Assembly (NCBI GenBank): GCA_033964015.1
Contig: CM066913.1
Location: forward strand, 26,810,790 to 26,874,789
DNA from: Scolanthus callimorphus
Taxonomy: Eukaryota > Cnidaria > Anthozoa > Actiniaria > Edwardsiidae
Direction of reading: 5' to 3'
DNA: 64,000 nucleotides
Part shown: piece by piece, positions 43,560 to 55,351 of the stretch
How the letters are laid out: each line of letters starts with the position of its first letter
Numbering within the stretch: the first letter of the stretch is position 1
Notes under the pieces: model-generated
Databases searched by the model: none
Told to the model about the DNA's origin: nothing
Seen by the model: only the letters and a program-made list of their open reading frames with translations
Program-made: the position numbers and the translations under genes

Positions 43560-44657
43560 ATAGCACAAAAGTGATTTAAAAAAGCAGTAAGCTAGGCGAT
43601 TCCCGATTTTCCTAGTAAAGACGATCGTTTGATTCTTGGACATTGATTATACCTTTTCTAACCTACGGTAATGCTGTCAGGGTCTGGATTCTCGAAGGTC
43701 AGATCAAACCGGAAGCCGGGAGAATAAAGTTTGAAAGACAGTGAACTCAGCGGAGCATTTTCAGATGTTTCTTCGTTTGTTAGCCGGGCTGAGATGTTTT
43801 AGTCTGTCTAGTGCTGACTCAAGTACCTAAACGAAGCACCGATTGTCACAAATGCCGTTTTAAATAGGGAATTCCCGAAGCAATTCCCGTAGGGAGAAGA
43901 AAAATATACTCACGCGCTTCTGTGTCGCCTTCCCGCGCCTTTGTACTGATAGCGGTTCATTTCTCCAAAGACTTTGCAGGTATCGTAAGCACACACATCG
44001 ATCGCATCGTTCTTCAATATTGTCCTCTTCCGTATCTGCTCGGAAATGCATCCACGTGGAATGTCAGAGCACAAGAACCTTCCGAATCCACGATTCTAGT
44101 CGAGCCAAGCTTTCTCTTTCTCGCGCGCGATCGGGCGATCGGCGTCGTAAAAGGGATAATATGAAGACTATTCCTTTGCTGGAGTCTGCTACATTATTGC
44201 ATCCCATTGCCACAGATTTCGGAACCATATTTTCGGGAGAAATCAACGAAAACAGGGACACATGCGAGCTTCCTCTCACGATCACAACATAGTCTTGCGA
44301 GACCCGTTCCCGTTGTGACGTCAGAGGCGAGTCTAGATAATTAGCATAAAAATTAGCATACGGATTTCATTACCAAGAAAAGCGCGAAACAAATATATTT
44401 GAAAATCGGTAAGAAATTCAGGTCGCGCGCAAAAAGGATTTTTTTTTCGGAAAGTTAGTTTTAATCATTAAATTTTTTGATGCAATAAAGAAAGTTTTTC
44501 TGCCATGAGGGAAACCAAAAAACCAAATCTCAGGTGTTAGGGCCTCCTCCCATGATTCTGGATGAGTTTCATTCTAGAATCAGTTTCATTCCGGATGAAG
44601 TTCCGGAATAACAGTAACAATAATAAATAATAGTTTATTTACCCACGTAAAACACCT
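43560..44657. other. Unassigned stretch
   Basis: Short open frames occur on both strands (for example 43922-44292) but overlap each other and show no protein family. Repeated TTTCATTC-GGAT motifs at 44560-44610 suggest a repeat fragment. Confidence 0.35.
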
Positions 44658-44912
44658 ACAATCTGGACAAAATGTTGTGACAAAATTAGTTCCTATTGTG
44701 AATTCACTCTAGTTGCCTTTCAAGAGCTATAACCAGACATTTCTCCCCCCAATCAGTGTGGTCCTTTCAGCATAAATCTTTTAAAGGATCACAGCCCGAG
44801 AGACAACATTGAAAAAGGAGGAGGGGGATACATTTTAAGTCGATAGAACCAGTCCATAGGCGTTTTGACAAAAAAAATGCCACTTTTTGCCAACAATTTG
44901 TCCAAGGACTGT
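44658..44912. mobile_element. MITE with CTTGGACAAAAT ends, copy 1
   Basis: The left end ACAATCTGGACAAAATGTTG and right end CAACAATTTGTCCAAGG are inverses. The interior (CCTATTGTGAATTCACTCTA, CATTTCTCCCCCCAATCA, GATAGAACCAGTCCATAGGC) matches copy 2 at 45819-46080 throughout. Confidence 0.8.
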
Positions 44913-45818
44913 CTGAGAAGGAAAGAGAAGGAAAACACAATAAACACGATAACACGGTTATTTTCACATGCAACTTGCACAACTTTGTTTTTCCTGGCCA
45001 GCAATGCATGTCATAGCTTGAAACATATGATAGCACCATATCGTGGCGAATATAGGGGAGTTTTGTAAAAACAAAAAACCGTGATTTTGGGTTGCCTGTG
45101 GATTTTACCAGGGCAAACGGTTTTATTAAAAACTTTGTTATCGGCTGTTTGATATCAAACGTTAAATATTTTGTTGGATTCACCTGACCTGATACCAGTG
45201 ATGTCGTTTACTTATCTATGTCTGGTTCTTTTACGTTTTCACGAGAAAGCACGCAGCAGATTTCGACTACGAATTGAAGCTTTTCAGCTATTCAACGGTT
45301 TACGCTAGAAAGTCCACTTTTATTTCGAATTTCCATAAGTGGTGATAATTCCTTGAAATGGCACGGTTTACAATAGAGCTTAAGCTATCAAACGCAAATC
45401 TGATCGATTTTCTCCAAAACGGCCGATTTTCAACGGTTTACACCTGAATGTTCTTAAAACATGATCATCTAGACCACCGTAACCGTCGCGAAATCGAGGA
45501 AACAAAAACCAGATCATTTTTTCACGGCAAGTATTTCCTACAGTGCATCTAGGTCAACTAGATAGATAACACAACACAAACTATCTTTACACGCTCATAG
45601 AATGTCAAAACATAGACGGTTTACGCCACGGTTTTACACCGGAAGTGAACGACGTTATGCGGACCGGAAATCCAATTTCTGCTGTGCCTTATTTAGAGAT
45701 CAACATCCCCAAAAAGCCACAATTTACATCATGGAACTAATTCGATAAGTTCTCTCTCCTCTTAAAATTTAACAACGATACACCTATATTTTTCGCGCAA
45801 TACACGTAACGTGCTTAG
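44913..45818. other. Unassigned stretch between two MITE copies
   Basis: It contains repeated short motifs ACGGTTTAC / TTTACACC (45290-45650) but no recognised exon. Confidence 0.35.
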
Positions 45819-46080
45819 ACAATCTTGGACAAAATGTGTTGACAAAATCAAGCTCCTATTGTGAATTCACTCTCGTCGCCGTACAAGAGCTATAAGCAGA
45901 CATTTCTCCCCCTCCCCCCAATCAATGTTGGTCCTTTCAGCATAAATTCGTTTGAAGGACCACAGCCGAGAAAACAACATTGAAAAGGGGTAGGGGGATA
46001 CATTTTAGTCGATAGAACCAGTCCATAGGCGTTTGTGACAAAAAATGCCACTTTTTGCCAACAATTTTGTCCAAGATTGT
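45819..46080. mobile_element. MITE with CTTGGACAAAAT ends, copy 2
   Basis: ACAATCTTGGACAAAATGTG at 45819 is mirrored by CAACAATTTTGTCCAAGATT (GT) ending 46080. It lies in the same orientation as copy 1, with similar interior. Confidence 0.82.
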
Positions 46081-46279
46081 AGTTTAATTACTCAAGTGAC
46101 GTTTAAGTATTTCGGCAAAAAATTCGCGTTTTTGGGTTTTTTACATATAGGTGAATATACGAACGTCCTCGACCAGTCAGCTCGCGGAATCGCTTGAGTA
46201 ATTATACTAAATATATTTATTAACGAGTAACTATTGACAAGTATATATAACCTATTAAAAATGTGAGCGTAGCTGTTTC

Positions 46280-48285
46280 AACATGCCTCCTCCAGGTGTA
46301 ATCGTTCACCAACACGGTACATTACCGGCCCTGTGCGCTGAAGTACCTTGCCACACATCAGCTTGTAGTTGCGCACCTAGACATCACTACCTTCTTTGAA
46401 CGAAGTCAGGTGACGGTTCTCGTCCTGCAGCAGCCTCTTGTCAACCTGTCGTTTAACATCTGGTATCAACAGGTCAAGTCTACACCGAAGCTTCGTCCCA
46501 AAGAGAGCTGCGGCGGGCTGTACCCAGTCGTAGCATGTGGTGCATTCGGATAAGCAAACAGGTACCTATCCAACTTGTGCTGTAGTGAACGACTTGTCAG
46601 ATCAGCCTTTACACAAGACTTGAAACTCTGCGCTATTCTTCCGCAAGTCCATTAGTCGCGGGATGGTAGGCAGCGCGCCGGTCACATGTTGTATCCCGTT
46701 CATTTTATTGAAACTTTCAAATTCCCTGGAGTTGAACTGGGGCCCAGTATCCGAGACTATCTGCTCCGGAAGGCCCATCCATGCAACAATGTTTGCAGCG
46801 TCGCTTTCCGGTGCTGTGGTGCTATCGCGCATGATGAACACCTCGGGCCACTTGGTGTGCGCATCAGTCTCGACCACCACCATCTTCCCTGCAACCATTG
46901 CAGGGAAGCAAAATCAATATGCAACCATTGCCAGGGGTGCGCAGGATTCTCCCACCGATGCATTGGAGTACGAGCGGGGTTCCTTGCCACCTCCTGGCAA
47001 CCCTGACAGCGTTTGGCAGTCTTCTCGATTTCGCTGTCGATTTGTGTCCACCACACATAGCCACGTGCCACGCCTTTCCTTTTCACCATTCCGATGTGGC
47101 CCTCGTGCAGTATGTCAAGGAGCCTCCTCTGTAGTTTTGGGGGAACAACCGCATGACAGCCCCACATTAGGATTCCATGATGAGCTGTAAGTTGATCCCT
47201 ACGATTGCTATAGGGAGCCAAGTCCGGGTGGGGTTTCGCACCCTCCCAATCCGACTCTACCAGTCGAACAACTTGTGTCAGCAATGGATCCCTATTGGTT
47301 TCCAGTTGCAGCTCCTTTTCTGTAACAGGCAAAGCGTCCACAACGGTCGTAAGGAACAGCTCTACCTCATCTGGCTTGTCCACGGGAGTATGCGATAGAG
47401 GAAGTCGTGATAGTCCATCACAGTTAGCATGTTCTTTTGTTCCTCTGTGCTCAATCTCATATGAGAAAGCACCCAGGAACAAACACAAGCGCTGCAGTCG
47501 TGCTGCCGTGGTAACTGGTACTGCCTTACCAGGGTCCATGATATACTTAAGTGGCTTGTGATCCGTAATCAACGTGAAGTGGCGACCGTCCAGATAAGTC
47601 TGAAACTTAAGTATGCCCCAGTACAACCCAAGTGCCTCCTTTTCGATCTGCGCGTACTTCACTTCTGTTTTGGTCAAAAACGCAGCGCATATGCGATAAG
47701 CCTCCCTCTACCATCAGGCATTACATGCGAGAGAAGTGCTCCCAGTCCATAGGATGAAGTCAGAACACGTGCCTCAAACAACATGCCCTTGACCTTCAAA
47801 AAGCTATCCTCTTGCTACTTGCCCCAGACCCATTTGACATCCTTCTGAAGTAAGCGATGCAAGGGTGCCAGATGCGTAGCCAGATCAGGTACAAATCGTG
47901 CATAATACTGCACCATGCCAAGAAACGAACGCAGCTGTCCTATGTCTTCCGGCGCAGGGAGCTGTGTCACGGCATCTACCTTGGCCTTTGACTGCTGGAG
48001 TCCTTCAGCAGAGATGACATGACCCAGGTACTCGACTGAGTCAAGCATGAATTTACATTTCTGCCTGTTCGCTTTAAGGCCGTATTCCTCTAAACGCGTC
48101 AACACCTTGTCAATGTGTTGTGACATGCTCTTCTGGAGTTAGACCAGTAACAATGATGTCATCCAGATAACACTGTATCCCAGGTATGCCTTGCAATATT
48201 TGATCCATGGCCCGCTGCCGGACCGCAGGTGCTGATGCGACTCCGTAGGCTAGACGCTGAAAATTGCCTGGTACATTGCCTTGTG
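46280..48285 (-). pseudogene. Broken Ty3/Gypsy retrotransposon pol (RT, RNase H, integrase)
   Basis: The order on the minus strand is: reverse transcriptase palm with the YLDD catalytic motif at 48158-48169, then GLKANRQKCKFM and FLGMVQYYARFVPD of the RT thumb (47815-48126). The RNase H region follows: SSYGLGALLSH, TLITDHKPLKYI and HANCDGLSRLP, within 47677-46757. Then come the integrase zinc finger (HEGHIGMVKRK ... CQGC) and core (HIDFA; SDTGPQFNS). Breaks: a frame shift at about 48126, a stop and shift near 47680, a shift at about 46890, and a stop just after the third catalytic Glu region near 46640. The usual DAS at the RNase H active site reads LTSS, so the Asp is lost. The 5' part of pol, gag and LTRs are absent: similarity ends at about 48285. 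This is a dead fragment. Confidence 0.9.
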
Positions 48286-48289
48286 TTTG

Positions 48290-49255
48290 TAGATTATTCG
48301 GGCGGCAAGGATTTCTTAATTCCGCAGATATTAGCCATTATTTTTCAAGGAAATACTTTGCGGCATAAATAACTTTGACATTTTGGAGGCTGAAAAAGTC
48401 CGTTCGAGTAACATAAAATCGGCCCAATGAATTCTCTCCAAACTTGCTGTGATTATGTTAGCTATTAGTGTGAGGGTGTCATTTTAAAAGTTTAGGTCGC
48501 GCAACGCGTCTGATGGCTGCTAATTATAAACAAGGGTGTGGTTATAACGTTGCTATAGCAACTCCGATCACAACAAAATGCACACTACAATAAAGTTCAA
48601 ACCCTCCAGGGTAACCATGTGAAAGTTCTGACTGGAACAGGTTTTTGAGCCTGAACAGCAGGCATACAAAGATTGGGTGTTGAGGGCAGAAAAATTGTAG
48701 GCAGCCTCCTTAAACTTCGGGTTTTATCGATCTTTTCTCCCCGTTTGACTTCCCACAGGCTAAAGAACCAAATCCGAATCCTCGTCGCCAATTGTCAGGT
48801 CTTAGAACTTCTCTAGACCAAGAAATATAAGTCATAAGATAACAGCTAGAACACAAACACGCTCATAAGTTTTCCTTTTTTCGTTCGTTCCATTCCTAGT
48901 GGTTAGAACGCCATTGTTCAAGTTAATTTTAACCAATTCTATAACGTAAATCAGTTCTGTGCCCTTTTCGCGAGCGAGCTAGTCCGGCCATGATTGCTCA
49001 CTTGTCGTATGTCGTTGTTGCTCGTGTCTGCTTTGTTATTTATTTATTTATTTATTTAATCGTGGATTTTTATCACGTATTATTTATTTGTCTTTATTTA
49101 TTGTGTATTGTTGCTAGTTGTTGTCTCGGTGCACGCTATTGGCAATTAATCATTTAAAGGTTAAAGGTTTACTTCGATCCAAGCTTGTACAAGCTTGACT
49201 GCACACCACGAGTGTGCCCAACGTAGTCATGGAAACGTCAATACATCACAATTGG
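48290..49255. other. Unassigned stretch with TTTA microsatellite
   Basis: A (TTTA)n run lies at 49036-49062. No exon is recognised. Confidence 0.4.
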
Positions 49256-49258
49256 CCT

Positions 49259-52200
49259 TTATTATATGGCAAAGATAGTACGCGCGCTCTGATTGGTTGA
49301 TTTCCGGTCTGATATTGTCCCATCAGACCGTTACCATGACAATTGGTCTGGATCGCGTATCAGATTTGCGAATTTGTGTACAATTTTCACCACGCGAAAT
49401 TTGACAGTAAGCTTGATAACCAAGAAATTTATCAACAAAATGAAACAAAAAGCAGCTTTGTTGAGGTTTTTTTCCGGCGAAAATGTTTTAGTTTATAAAG
49501 ATAATTCAAGAAATTATGAGAGAAAGAGAAAAGTATCGAGCATGATTGATAAAAAATCGCACTCGTGGAGTGAATTTTATTAAACTCGTAAACTTGAAAG
49601 ATAAATTCAAAACAGCAATCACATGATTTGTTACAGAAATCTAATCAAGCAACTGAGCATAACTAAACCATACAATCAGAACTGAAAATCACATAAGCTT
49701 ACTGAAATCCGTTCGCTTACCGGTGGCTTAAACTTGTGCCTCTTGGAAGACTTTCTGCAAATGTCAACTAAAGTCGATCGAAGAGCTTCGGAGAGTTTGG
49801 TTTATAGTAGAGTCTGTTAAGGGAAAAAATAGTAAAATCGTGCACTTGTGCGTAAAGGCGCCAAATTTGGACCGAATGTTCCTTAGGTGAAATAAATCAG
49901 TTTTCGGGAGGGGTGCCATCATTTCGACCCAAGGGGGGTAGGGTAGGGGCAATTTTGTCTATTTCCTAATTTCCCAATATTTCCTTGATATTAAGGGTTA
50001 TAGATAAACAAGACCATGATCATTCTTCCTGTATGGTGCCCTTCACATTGGACTAGGTGGGGGTGCAACAAATGCCCGGCAAGGGGGGAAGGGGGAGTTT
50101 CGGGTCACATTTTCGTGCTGCCCTCAGAGATCATGATTTTATCGTACAATCACAAAATTCGACAAAATGTTCCTTAGGTAACATTTAACAGTTTTCGGAA
50201 GGGGTGCCACAATTTCGGTCCAATGGGGGGAGGGTAGGGAGAATTTTGTCCATCACCTGATTTACCCTAGTATTTCAGTGGTATTAAAGAGTTATCAGTA
50301 AACAAATCCACGGTAATTCTTCATGAATGGTCCCCTTCATATTTGACTAGATGGGGTGCTACAAACATTTGAAAAGGGGGAGGGGTGAGTAATGGATGAA
50401 ATTTACATGCTATGCACTTTTTAATTGCAATTTGATTGTACAGTTACAAATCAGACATGAATGTTCCTTAGGCAACATCTAACAGTTTTTGGAAGGGGTG
50501 CCACAATTTCGGGTCAAGGGGGGGAGGGTAGGGACAATTTTGTACTTTACTTGATTATTCCTATATTTCAGCGGTATTAAAGAGTTATTGATAAACAACA
50601 CCATGCCGATTCTTCATGAATGGTCCCCTGCACATTTGACTAGATGTGGGTGCTACAAACATTTGTCGAGGGGGAGAGGCGGGTGATGGGTGAAATTTAC
50701 ATGTTATGCTCTTTTTAGTTGCAATTTCATTGCACAGTCACCAAATCTGATACGAATGTTCCTTAGGCAACATCTAACAGTTTTCAAAAGGGGTGCCACA
50801 ATTTCGGCCTAACGGGGGAGGGTAGGGACAATTTTGGACTTTACCTGATTATCCCTATATTTCAGAGGAATTAAAGAGTTATTGATAAAGAAAGCATGAT
50901 AATTCTTCTTGAATGGTCCCCTTCACATTTGATTAGATGAGGGTGCTACAACATTTGTTGAGGGGGAGAGGCAGGTTACGGGTGAAATTTACATGTTACA
51001 TTGTTTTTTTTATTATAATTTGATTGTACAGTCACCAAATCCGACATGAATATTCCCTTAGGCAACATCTATCAGTTTTAAAAAGGGGTGCTACAATTTT
51101 GGTCCAAGAGGGGAGGGGAGGGACAACTTTGCCCATTGTGATTATCCTTACTTTTATTAAAGGTATTAAAGAGTTATCTATAAACAACAGCATAATAGTT
51201 AGTACGATTCTCTTCGCATTTGGCTAGATTGGATGCAGAGTATCGATTACTCTTTAATACCTCTGAAATATAGGGATAATCAGGTAAGGTACAAAATCGT
51301 CCCTACCCTCCCCCCTTGGGCCGAAATTGTGGCCCCCTTTCCAAAAACTGTTAGATATTGCCTAAGGAACATTCATGTCGGATTTGGTGACTGTACAATC
51401 AAATTGCAATTAAAAAGCGCATAGCATGTAAATTTCATCCATTACTCACCCCTCCCCCTTTTCAAATGTTTGTAGCACCCCATCTAGTCAAATATGAAGG
51501 GGACCATTCATGAAGAATTACCGTGGATTTGTTTATTGATAACTCTTAAATACCGCTGAAATATAGGGTAAATCAGGTGATGGACAAAATTCTCCCTGTC
51601 CTCCCCCCATTGGGCCAAAAATGTGGCACCCCTTCCGAAAACTGTTAAATGTTACCTAAGGAACATTTATGTCGAATTTTGTGATTGTACGATAAAATCA
51701 TGATCTCTGAGGGCAGCACGAAAATGTGACCCGAAACTCCCCCTTCCCCCCCTTGCCGCACATTTGTTGCACCCCCACCTAGTCCAATGTGAAGGGCACC
51801 ATACAGGAAGAATTGTCATGGTCTTGTTTATCTAAAACCCTTTAATATCAAGGAAATATTGGCAAATTAGAAAATAGACAAAATTGCCCCTAACCTACCC
51901 CCCTTGGGTCGAAATGATGGCACCCCTCCCGAAAACTGATTTATTTCACCTAAGGAACATTTGGTCCAAATTTGGCGCCTTTACGCAGAAGTGCACGATT
52001 TTACCTATTTTTCCCTTAACAGACTCTACTATTAATTCATCTTAATGTTGTTCCATTGTAAACCATAGAAATAAAAATATGTATCCATCCATATTCTGTG
52101 TATAGTATTTAAGTTCGACAGCTTGCTCAATCAAACGTAAGTCTCATTTTCTTGAAACTGAACAATTTCGAAGCCACTCGTAGCCAATCCACGCCAACTT

Positions 52201-52634
52201 CACAACTAAAGGGAGTTCCACTCTTCCTGTTATTTTTATATCAAATCCACATCGAAATATAAATCCTGCTTGTCATTAGCAATCGTTCAATCGATGAAGT
52301 TTTTCACTTCAACGACAAATAACTTCCCTCCTTCGGCTTTGGCCTTTGGCTGAAGTTAAAAGTACGAAAGCCCCGAAATTTGCTCAATTTCTACCAACAA
52401 CTTCCTTAGTCACAGTCACAGCTTTCTTGGGAAAACCTTCAAGCGAATTTGGCAAGTAAAGAAAGGACTCGAGGATTTTCTCTACGTTTGTGAGTTGTGA
52501 ATGAAAAAAATTAAAAACAACGCGGCAACGCGCGTTCCCAGCTTTTGGCGGGAAAACTGTGAACCACAGGCTCACACTCCGCAGTAATTTGGCTGGACAC
52601 AGCGAATGCTAAAGGAAAATGCCATAAATTAAAC
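49259..52634. mobile_element. ATATGGC element, copy 2, carrying a nested 2.2-kb palindrome
   Basis: The left end TTTATTATATGGCAAAGATA (49258 on) and right end ATGCCATAAATTAAA (to about 52634) are inverse. The outer parts (49262-49801 and 52035-52250) align closely with copy 3 at 58519-59225 (for example CGCGCGCTCTGATTGG, TGACAATTGGTC, AACTGAACAA, AAGCCACTCGTAGCCAATCC). Removing the insert at 49805-52031 restores co-linearity. Confidence 0.85.
49805..52031. mobile_element. Giant palindromic (foldback) element of about 295-bp units: five forward, three inverted
   Basis: The ends TAGTAGAGTCTGTTAAGGGA (49805) and its inverse (to 52031) are flanked by TTA on both sides (49802-49804; 52032-52034). 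Copy 3 of the host element has the empty site GTTTGGT-CTA-ATTC at 59001-59014. Units are marked by ATGTTCCTTAGG at about 49877, 50168, 50462, 50757 and 51052 in forward orientation, and by CCTAAGGAACAT at about 51361, 51655 and 51951 inverted. The turn is near 51240. Each unit carries GGGGTGCCACAATTTCGG, AGGGTAGGGACAATTTTG, GGTATTAAAGAGTTAT and ATGGTCCCCTTCACATTTGA. There is no coding capacity. TTA duplication suggests a PIF/Harbinger-type mechanism (inference). Confidence 0.88.
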
Positions 52635-52636
52635 CT

Positions 52637-52775
52637 TTATTAACCTCCTTGGCTCGGTCTGTACAGAGAAATCTCAGCCATTAGTCTTTTTGTACATGTG
52701 GAAAAAGACCAAGGGCTGAGATTTCCCTGTACAGACCTCGCGGTCGCGGTTAATAAGCCGTTAATATAGGCCCTT
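52637..52775. repeat. Palindrome abutting the right end of ATATGGC copy 2
   Basis: TTTATTAACCTC, GGTCTGTACAGAGAAATCTC AGCC and TTTTTGTACATGTGG are mirrored by GAAAAAGACC, GGCTGAGATTTCCCTGTACA GACC and GCGGTTAATAA. It occupies the same position as the palindrome at 31699-31850 but has a different sequence. Confidence 0.75.
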
Positions 52776-53410
52776 AAAGCGTGCTTAAAAGAAAGGAGGT
52801 ATTTTGCCTCTCTCACTTTTACTGGAATTTAATTCCATAATTTTTACATGATATAAGAACATGATTTGTGAAAGTATGCTACGTTAAAAGATGGCAGAGC
52901 TTTAGACGAGAGCCGCTACCACGCAGATTGTAATTCACATTCAGGACGTTCAGGACATTTGTACAAAGTAACAAGAACTTGAAAGCGACTTCGTCGCCTG
53001 TAATGTCTGTAAATTTCCTATATTTAAAAGATGGCTATATGTTGTTTATTGTGACAGCCCTAAAATGGTCCTCAATATATAATAATTTTTATCCTCTAGT
53101 TTATTATTCTAAAATTCCTCAGAAATTCGTACTGCATTCACATGGCGTGATCAATTTAATAGCTTCAGATTTTGGTGCCAAATAAGAAAACAAATATGGC
53201 GCCCGTGAGTGTGCGCATTCACGCATGCGCCACTCGCTCCAGACTGAGGTTGTCCACGGTTTGTGATTTTCATCCCAGAACGAAGTTCAATCTCAGTTCA
53301 CATGATTCCAGAATGAAACTTAATATACCGGGACGAGATTTTGATTGTGAAAGCGATGACTAATAAGTAGAGATTGTCGTACGATTGTGCTTTGTCTGTT
53401 ATTGTTCCAG
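52776..53410. other. Unassigned stretch upstream of a MAP3K1 exon
   Basis: Probably a MAP3K1 intron. No further exon of that gene (SWIM or RING zinc fingers) was recognised here or elsewhere upstream. Confidence 0.4.
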
Positions 53411-53555
53411 CTCCCCAACTGGTTCCAAGTTTTCCCCATTGCGGAGCATTGCTCCTGATGTACCTATACCGTTAGAGCCTGGGGATATAATAACACTGCC
53501 ACATTCAGACCCAATTCCTCAAGGACAATTGGAGGTGGCCAGACCCTGGGTACAG
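53411..53555 (+). CDS. MAP3K1: MAP3K1 (MEKK1) exon preceding the TOG-like domain
   Basis: The acceptor ATTGTTCCAG and donor GTATGG bound an open exon. After one base completing a codon it encodes SPTGSKFSPLRSIAPDVPIP, LEPGDIITLPHSDPIPQGQL and EVARPWVQ, ending in phase 0. The last part matches the linker after the RING finger of vertebrate MEKK1 (IPPAYKDLAEPWIQVFG). The next exon continues AFGEDLV, so the splice recreates the family sequence. MEKK1 is a cytoplasmic MAP3K that activates JNK/ERK cascades and also has RING ubiquitin-ligase activity. Confidence 0.82.
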
Positions 53556-54625
53556 GTATGGATTAGAACAGAAACAGGTTGAAACTCCTATGTATTTCTC
53601 AAATTTATGGTGGGTCTCTCTTTTTTATTAATGTTATGCGAACAGCAGTTAGTAGCCGATGAGCGGCAAAAAGCTGGTTTGAAATAATGAATTCTAAACT
53701 CTCGTGGAAAAGAAGTACTGGAAATGCCAGCATCAGTCAATGCCTAGGGGTGGGTGGTTGGCAGAGGGGGACTATAGGTCACGATGGGTAGAACTCACTC
53801 CAACAAAAGTAAAAGTGTTTTTCAGAACTTTATAGGGAGAGGGTGGTTCCCTTTAAAGTCTAAGGGGATTTTAAGGGAAGACATATTTGCTCATAACTTT
53901 TGAAAGAATTGCATTAGGAATGTCAAAACTTAATGAGCGGTAAATGCAACCTTTTGGTGATAGTTTGGCTTATACATGCTTTTAGTATATACTACACGGG
54001 AACCTCCATAGATCGCGCGTTGTGATTGGTTCGCAATCTCGGAATATTGCCACAATATTCCGAGATCGAAAGCATTATCCCGAGATTGGGGAGCCCGGGA
54101 GTGCAAGTGGTTCGGATATTTTTACTTTCTCAAGGAACTATCTAATTCAAAACGCAACAAAAACCCTTCTCAATTAACTTATGTTGTCTCTTTAGTCTTT
54201 CAAGGTGAATCAGATCATTTTTTTTTAACTTCAAACATTTGCTAAGTACTTAAGTTCTTGTTTTTCAGTTCTTCGGAATCAGAGGTCGATGATTCGTTCA
54301 CGGCACGAGTTTTGAAAAAGGCTAATTTCCCAAATTTCTGTTTGAATATTCCAAGCGAATCTTGAATTTCTCTGCCAGTGGGTTGAAAAATGCCATCCAT
54401 CGGTGGTGAAATGGCGACCAAATCAAAGTGTTTTTTTAGCGAGGCAACTCTGCAGTTCACAATCCACAAACTAAGGCACAAAATGCGAATGTATCCCTGG
54501 AATCCATCCTTGCAACCTTCTAAAAACTTAAATCTTTTATTGTAGTCGATATTTTAAAGATTTTAAAACGAGTGATTTCGAGCGTGTTTGCTTCTCTAAA
54601 ACAGCAGCAAGTTTCCCACCATTGC

Positions 54626-54798
54626 AATGGTGGCCTACCAAAAAGGCCCTTTCTGCTTGACCACTAGACTTTATTTATTTTTATAGCACTATCACTATTT
54701 TCTTAATTTTGCACTAGCACTCTATTGTTTTGTTATTTGTTACCCTCACAAGAATCTTCAAACGAAGGAGGTGAGGTTGTAAGGAAGAAGAAGAATGT
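54626..54798. mobile_element. Nested insertion 1 in copy 2 (possible SINE-like fragment)
   Basis: This segment interrupts AGCAAGTTTC-CACCAT and AGTAGCCGAATGC, which are nearly adjacent in copy 1. It contains ACAAGAATCTTCAAACGAAG followed by GAGGTGAGGTTGTAAGGAAG, shared with 9488-9535 (minus). Confidence 0.6.
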
Positions 54799-54856
54799 GC
54801 TGAGTAGCCGAATGCTTGTAGTCTGACGTAATGTCGCGTGCGTGACAAACGTCACG

Positions 54857-55351
54857 CATGTAGATGTCAGATGTTACATGGTGGATGATGGTAGATGTCA
54901 GATGCTAGATGACAGATGTCAGATGCTAGATATCAGGTTGATCAGTTAATACGTTATGAAGTCCACACCCTGTACTCAGTGATATTTATGTACCGATACA
55001 ACGCGTATCGAGAGAAATATTGCCGTTTGTTACCGCACCAGTCAATACAATACCTAATCAGGAACCATTTGTCTTGTGTGTGGCAAGGGAAATTTACTGG
55101 ACATATTAGTCGAAGTCGAAATTTCTGCCGAAAGCGATTGATTCAAACTTTTAAATCGGTAGAGAAATGTCAAAGCAACTTTATTTAAACCTAGTGGATC
55201 TTACTCCGGTATCCATATAGACTAGCATCTGGCATCCAGCATCTGAAATTTAACCATTAAAAAAAAACATTTCAAAAACATCTGTAGCATAGCATCAGAC
55301 ATATAGCGTCTAACATCTAGCATCTGACATGTCCCCTGTGGGCCACCGTAG
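54857..55351. mobile_element. Nested insertion 2 in copy 2: element with GATGTCAGATGCTAGATG subterminal repeats
   Basis: The left side repeats AGATGTCAGATGCTAGAT three to four times (54861-54945). The right side carries inverse versions (ACTAGCATCTGGCATCCAGC; AACATCTAGCATCTGACATG, 55221-55340). The interior contains a 90-codon open frame at 54916-55188 that I do not recognise. It is absent from copy 1 between CGTCACGCAT and GCAAATGCCACATTTAG. Confidence 0.75.

Noticed and set aside
53172..53363. Open frame just upstream of the MAP3K1 exon
   Set aside because: It has no splice-site support and no match to MAP3K1; it contains repeat-like TCATTCTGGAAT / CCGGGACGAGAT motifs.
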